From Spirosoma sp. 48-14 (GTDB lineage: Bacteria > Bacteroidota > Bacteroidia > Cytophagales > Spirosomataceae), in the NCBI RefSeq assembly GCF_001898575.1, contig NZ_MKUD01000036.1:1-64000 (forward strand): a stretch of DNA of 64,000 nucleotides, read 5' to 3'. Positions 61,147 to 64,000 of this stretch are shown one piece after another. The translations under genes were made by a program, and so were the position numbers. How positions within the stretch are numbered: the stretch's first letter is position 1; the number at the start of each line of letters is the position of its first letter. The notes under the pieces were generated by a model. The model was given only the letters and a program-made list of their open reading frames with translations. It was not told where the DNA came from and searched no databases.

Positions 61147-62640
61147 TTATGTAAAAAACTGTGGACTAAAATTCATTAAAAAAGCCTCATCCGTTGCCCG
61201 TGTTAATCCGGTATACAGCCAGCGCACAAACTCGTCGTTGACCTGCCCATCCGGCAGGAAACCCTGATCGATAAATATGGCGCTCCACTGGCCCCCTTGT
61301 GCTTTATGACAGGTAAGCGCGTAAGCAAACTTTACCTGAAGAGCATTCAGATAAGGGTCTCGACGGATAGCTTCCGTTCGCTCCTTTTTGCTTTTAATGT
61401 AGAAATAGTCTTTCATGACACTTTCATACAAGCCCTTATACTGGTCGGAGGTTAGCGATGGCGATGGCGAATACAGTGTATCCAGGATAATTTTGGCTTC
61501 AAAATCAGGCTGATCGTCATAGTCGACCATACGTAGGGTGACCGTAGCGAACCGGAAACCATGCATTTCTTCTTTATTCCGAATCTTCTGCACTTCCACA
61601 AACTCACCATTAGCCAGAAAACCAGCGGGCGAGTCTTCGTCCAGAATGGTGTAGTTATTTCGGGCAATCATCAGCATATCACCGGCATCCAGTTCTTCTT
61701 CGCATTGGTCGATCATCCGTCTTACAAACTGATTATACTGGACGGCGGTTTTATTTGATCGACAAATAATGGCAGTATTTTCGCGCCCATACTTATCATA
61801 AGCGTATCGGATGCCATCTTCCAGCTTGGTAAGGGGCATTTTATAGATGTCGTTAAACGGCTGAACAACCAGTCGAATGGCCGGGCTTTCGGACCCAGAA
61901 CTTACCGGCTTGTCGCTTAACAAGGCATCGAATCCAACCGCTTTTGGGGTGGGGGAAGGGGAGCCGTCAAGAAGCATTCGCAGATTGGTAGCGTTGTAGA
62001 GAATACCTGATTCTTCATCCTGCCGCATCACTTCCGTCAACTCCTGTTCATAAACCGACATGTCGAACGAACTGGCAAGAAACCCACGGTCGAGGGCGGG
62101 GCTTAATTCCTGTCCGATAGGAGGTAGCTGAGCCGTATCGCCAACCAGCATGAGCTTATTGCCGGGACTCTCGAAAACAAAATCGATCAGATCGGTCAGA
62201 AGGCCTTTTCCGCCAAATTCGGCTTCATCAGAAATCATGGAGGCCTCATCGACGATAAAAAGTGTGTCTTCGTGATAATTTTTCTGCCGTTGAAAGGCCA
62301 GCACACCCGATCCAGGATCAGCCACCTGGCGGTAAATTTTCCGGTGGATGGTTTGGGCTGGTTTCTTGGCGTAATTGGTCATCACTTTAGCCGCCCGTCC
62401 TGTAGGGGCTAATAAGACAGATTTATAGCCAAATCGGGGAAGTACTTTGATGAGTGTTCCAACCAGCGTGGTCTTACCTGTACCGGCATAGCCACGAAGC
62501 AGAAAACAGTCTCGATAATGTTCGTATTCTTCGCGGGTGATGAACGCGCCAATCTGATCAAAAAACTGACTCTGGCCAGCGGTGGGCTTAAAAGGGAAAC
62601 GTTTAGCCAATAATTGAGCGGCTGTTTGGGTTTCGTTCAT
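61147..62640 (-). CDS. RecD-like ATP-dependent DNA helicase (SF1)
   Basis: 497 residues. Walker A in LRGYAGTGKTTLVGTL, Walker B in LFIVDEASMISDEAEF, motif III-like LMLVGDTAQLPPIGQ and the C-terminal UvrD_C_2-type YALTCHKAQGGQWSAIFID. Dda/RecD-like 5'-3' helicase, single subunit without a visible RecB or RecC. Role probably repair or replication fork restart (by family). Confidence 0.9.
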   Translation of the reverse strand: MNETQTAAQLLAKRFPFKPTAGQSQFFDQIGAFITREEYEHYRDCFLLRGYAGTGKTTLVGTLIKVLPRFGYKSVLLAPTGRAAKVMTNYAKKPAQTIHRKIYRQVADPGSGVLAFQRQKNYHEDTLFIVDEASMISDEAEFGGKGLLTDLIDFVFESPGNKLMLVGDTAQLPPIGQELSPALDRGFLASSFDMSVYEQELTEVMRQDEESGILYNATNLRMLLDGSPSPTPKAVGFDALLSDKPVSSGSESPAIRLVVQPFNDIYKMPLTKLEDGIRYAYDKYGRENTAIICRSNKTAVQYNQFVRRMIDQCEEELDAGDMLMIARNNYTILDEDSPAGFLANGEFVEVQKIRNKEEMHGFRFATVTLRMVDYDDQPDFEAKIILDTLYSPSPSLTSDQYKGLYESVMKDYFYIKSKKERTEAIRRDPYLNALQVKFAYALTCHKAQGGQWSAIFIDQGFLPDGQVNDEFVRWLYTGLTRATDEAFLMNFSPQFFT

Positions 62641-62815
62641 GCTTCTAAGTTACAAAAAAACGAGGAAAGAAGAAAGGGGCGGAGTCGCAGAAATGGAGGT
62701 ATAAACCGGAGCCAGAGTAACTGAATTTTATCAATTTTTAATTCTTTCTCTCGTTCGCTTTCATCCCTAACTCCTTTTTTTTATCTTCACCGACCACTAA
62801 ATCCTTCTAACTCAA

Positions 62816-63250
62816 ATGAAAATACGTCAAATTCTTCAGGGGAAATCGATTAATGCTCTCTATTCCGTTTCGTCGGATCAAACTGTACTCACGGCACTGG
62901 AGCTCATGGCTGATAAAAACATTGGGGCGGTGTTAGTAGTGGACAAAGGCGAACTGACCGGGATCTTCTCCGAACGGGATTATGCCCGAAAAATCGTCCT
63001 GAAGGGGCGTCATTCGGATGATACGAAAATTGTCGATGTAATGACAGCCAATGTCATAACCATTGCTCCGGAGCAGAGCCTGGAAGAGTGTATGCGCATT
63101 ATGTCGGATAAGCATATTCGTCACCTGCCTGTCATGGATAAAGGCGAATTGGTAGGCATTATTTCGATTAATGACGTAGTGACGGCTATTATCCGGGATC
63201 AGAAAACCCGGATTGATTCACTCGAAAGTTATATATCGGGAACGTATTAA
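62816..63250 (+). CDS. CBS-domain protein
   Basis: 144 residues made of two CBS domains (about 10-65 and 75-135): ALELMADKNIGAVLVVDKGEL, GIFSERDYARKI, VDVMTANVITIAPEQ, MSDKHIRHLPVMDKGELVGIISINDVV. Probably binds adenosyl nucleotides. No catalytic domain. Confidence 0.9.
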   Translation: MKIRQILQGKSINALYSVSSDQTVLTALELMADKNIGAVLVVDKGELTGIFSERDYARKIVLKGRHSDDTKIVDVMTANVITIAPEQSLEECMRIMSDKHIRHLPVMDKGELVGIISINDVVTAIIRDQKTRIDSLESYISGTY

Positions 63251-63345
63251 GTAGTAGAAGCGAGGAGTTAGCAGTGAGAATGGCTGACGCATAAAAAGAA
63301 CGCACAAGCTATTCTCACTGCTAACTCCTCGCTCCTGCTACTTAA
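63247..63345. terminator. 35-bp inverted repeat starting in the CBS gene stop codon
   Basis: Arms 63247-63281 and 63311-63345 pair with two mismatches, including 23 perfect bp (AGCGAGGAGTTAGCAGTGAG...), around a 29-nt loop. The left arm contains the stop TAA of the CBS gene. It ends 8 bp before the -7 box of the Nudix gene. Probable terminator or interspersed repeat. Confidence 0.85.
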
Positions 63346-63352
63346 AATTTTC

Positions 63353-63360
63353 TACCTTTG
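63353..63360 (+). promoter_or_regulatory. -7 box of the Nudix gene
   Basis: TACCTTTG followed by CG is an exact TAnnTTTG match, 23 bases before the ATG at 63384. Confidence 0.65.
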
Positions 63361-63383
63361 CGTCCCCAAACGATGAACAGTGC

Positions 63384-63878
63384 ATGACACAGGTAGATTG
63401 GCCCCATCAGGAGGTACAGAAACTATATGGGAATCGAATCCGGGTTCGGGTTTGTGGATTGTGCCGCGAAGGGGATCAATTGCTGATGGTTCGCCACCAG
63501 GGCCTTGGGCCAACTAATACATTTTGGAGTCCTCCGGGGGGAGGCATACAATTCAGTGAACGAGCGGCAGATGCGTTAGTTCGGGAGTTTAGGGAAGAAA
63601 CTGGACTGGATGTTGACATTAGCGGCATGCTCTTTGTTAGTGAATTTGTTCAACCTCCCCTTCACGCTTTGGAGCTATTTTTTGCCGTTGCGATCAAAAG
63701 TGGTAGCCTTAAGCTGGGCTATGATCCCGAAATGAGTCCGGATCGTCAGCTTATTGACGCGGTGAAATGGATGTATTTTGATGAAATAAAGGAGTACCCG
63801 GTTCAGGAAGTGCACCATGTGTTTCAGCAATGCAAATCACTCGACGAGGTGTTCCAACTGAGAGGCTACTTGCTGTGA
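63384..63878 (+). CDS. Nudix hydrolase
   Basis: 164 residues. Nudix box GGGIQFSERAADALVREF followed by REETGLDVDI, with the usual G and REExxEE residues. Removes nucleoside diphosphate-linked moieties; substrate unknown. The gene is followed by the window end with no further gene seen. Confidence 0.92.
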   Translation: MTQVDWPHQEVQKLYGNRIRVRVCGLCREGDQLLMVRHQGLGPTNTFWSPPGGGIQFSERAADALVREFREETGLDVDISGMLFVSEFVQPPLHALELFFAVAIKSGSLKLGYDPEMSPDRQLIDAVKWMYFDEIKEYPVQEVHHVFQQCKSLDEVFQLRGYLL

Positions 63879-64000
63879 GGGATAAACACAACCGATTAGT
63901 AGTTAATTGATTCGTTTTTACTGTTTAGTTATCTGAATTTGTGCAACTTGCTGTGACCCTTTCGCCTACTGTAACTATCCAAGCCGATTCGTTCGACCCA

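Overview
The window looks like chromosomal DNA of a Bacteroidota bacterium of the order Cytophagales, most like Spirosoma and relatives (inference from gene content, no database search). The signs are a type IX secretion sorting domain (gliding motility-associated C-terminal type), an ISAon1-type insertion sequence, Bacteroidota -7 promoter boxes (TAnnTTTG) before several genes, few Shine-Dalgarno sites, many exported lipoproteins and barrel proteins, and long perfect inverted repeats at gene ends. No rRNA, tRNA or CRISPR array was seen.

Layout. 1-1431 is an insertion sequence whose left inverted repeat begins at base 1, followed by a 32-bp perfect inverted repeat. 1632-3851 holds exported proteins of unknown role. 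3942-8164 carries a histidine kinase/response regulator pair, a 1-Cys peroxiredoxin, a small membrane protein and an anchored GH25 muramidase. 8191-11139 has aroE, a DedA protein, a phosphosulfolactate synthase homologue and a hotdog thioesterase. 11951-18219 has a large exported protein of unknown family, an exported PPC-domain protein, two very small genes and an 800-residue T9SS cargo protein. 18240-23383 is a minus-strand run: lipoprotein, esterase, OsmC protein, an ECF sigma factor with its DGPF/YCII partner, and a GNAT acetyltransferase. 23596-28595 has two convergent overlapping L,D-transpeptidases, an EcsC protein, a barrel protein with a gene remnant behind it, and a DMT transporter. 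28761-33276 has a sulfatase with its formylglycine-generating enzyme and an ABC-F ATPase. 33407-40553 mixes glycan, iron-sulfur, pyrimidine and membrane functions.

40595-45905 is a cytochrome c maturation operon (ccmB-ccmC-ccmD-ccmE-ccmF). Its CcmE has CxxxY in place of the haem-binding HxxxY. A two-gene toxin-antitoxin module lies between ccmE and ccmF, joined by 4-bp or shorter overlaps to both. 46819-50860 is a probable three-gene operon: a membrane protein of unknown family, an ABC exporter and a soluble Ser/Thr kinase. A 39-bp element upstream of it recurs upstream of a DUF3592 gene next to feoAB.

54274-63878 is mainly housekeeping: nnr, rplS, dapF, a rhodanese, htpG, a DUF4126 protein, a RecD-like helicase, a CBS protein and a Nudix hydrolase. 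The most unusual parts are the ccm operon with the embedded toxin-antitoxin pair and variant CcmE, the kinase/exporter/membrane-protein operon with its duplicated upstream element, the exported but apparently catalytic formylglycine-generating enzyme, and the large number of very long inverted repeats.
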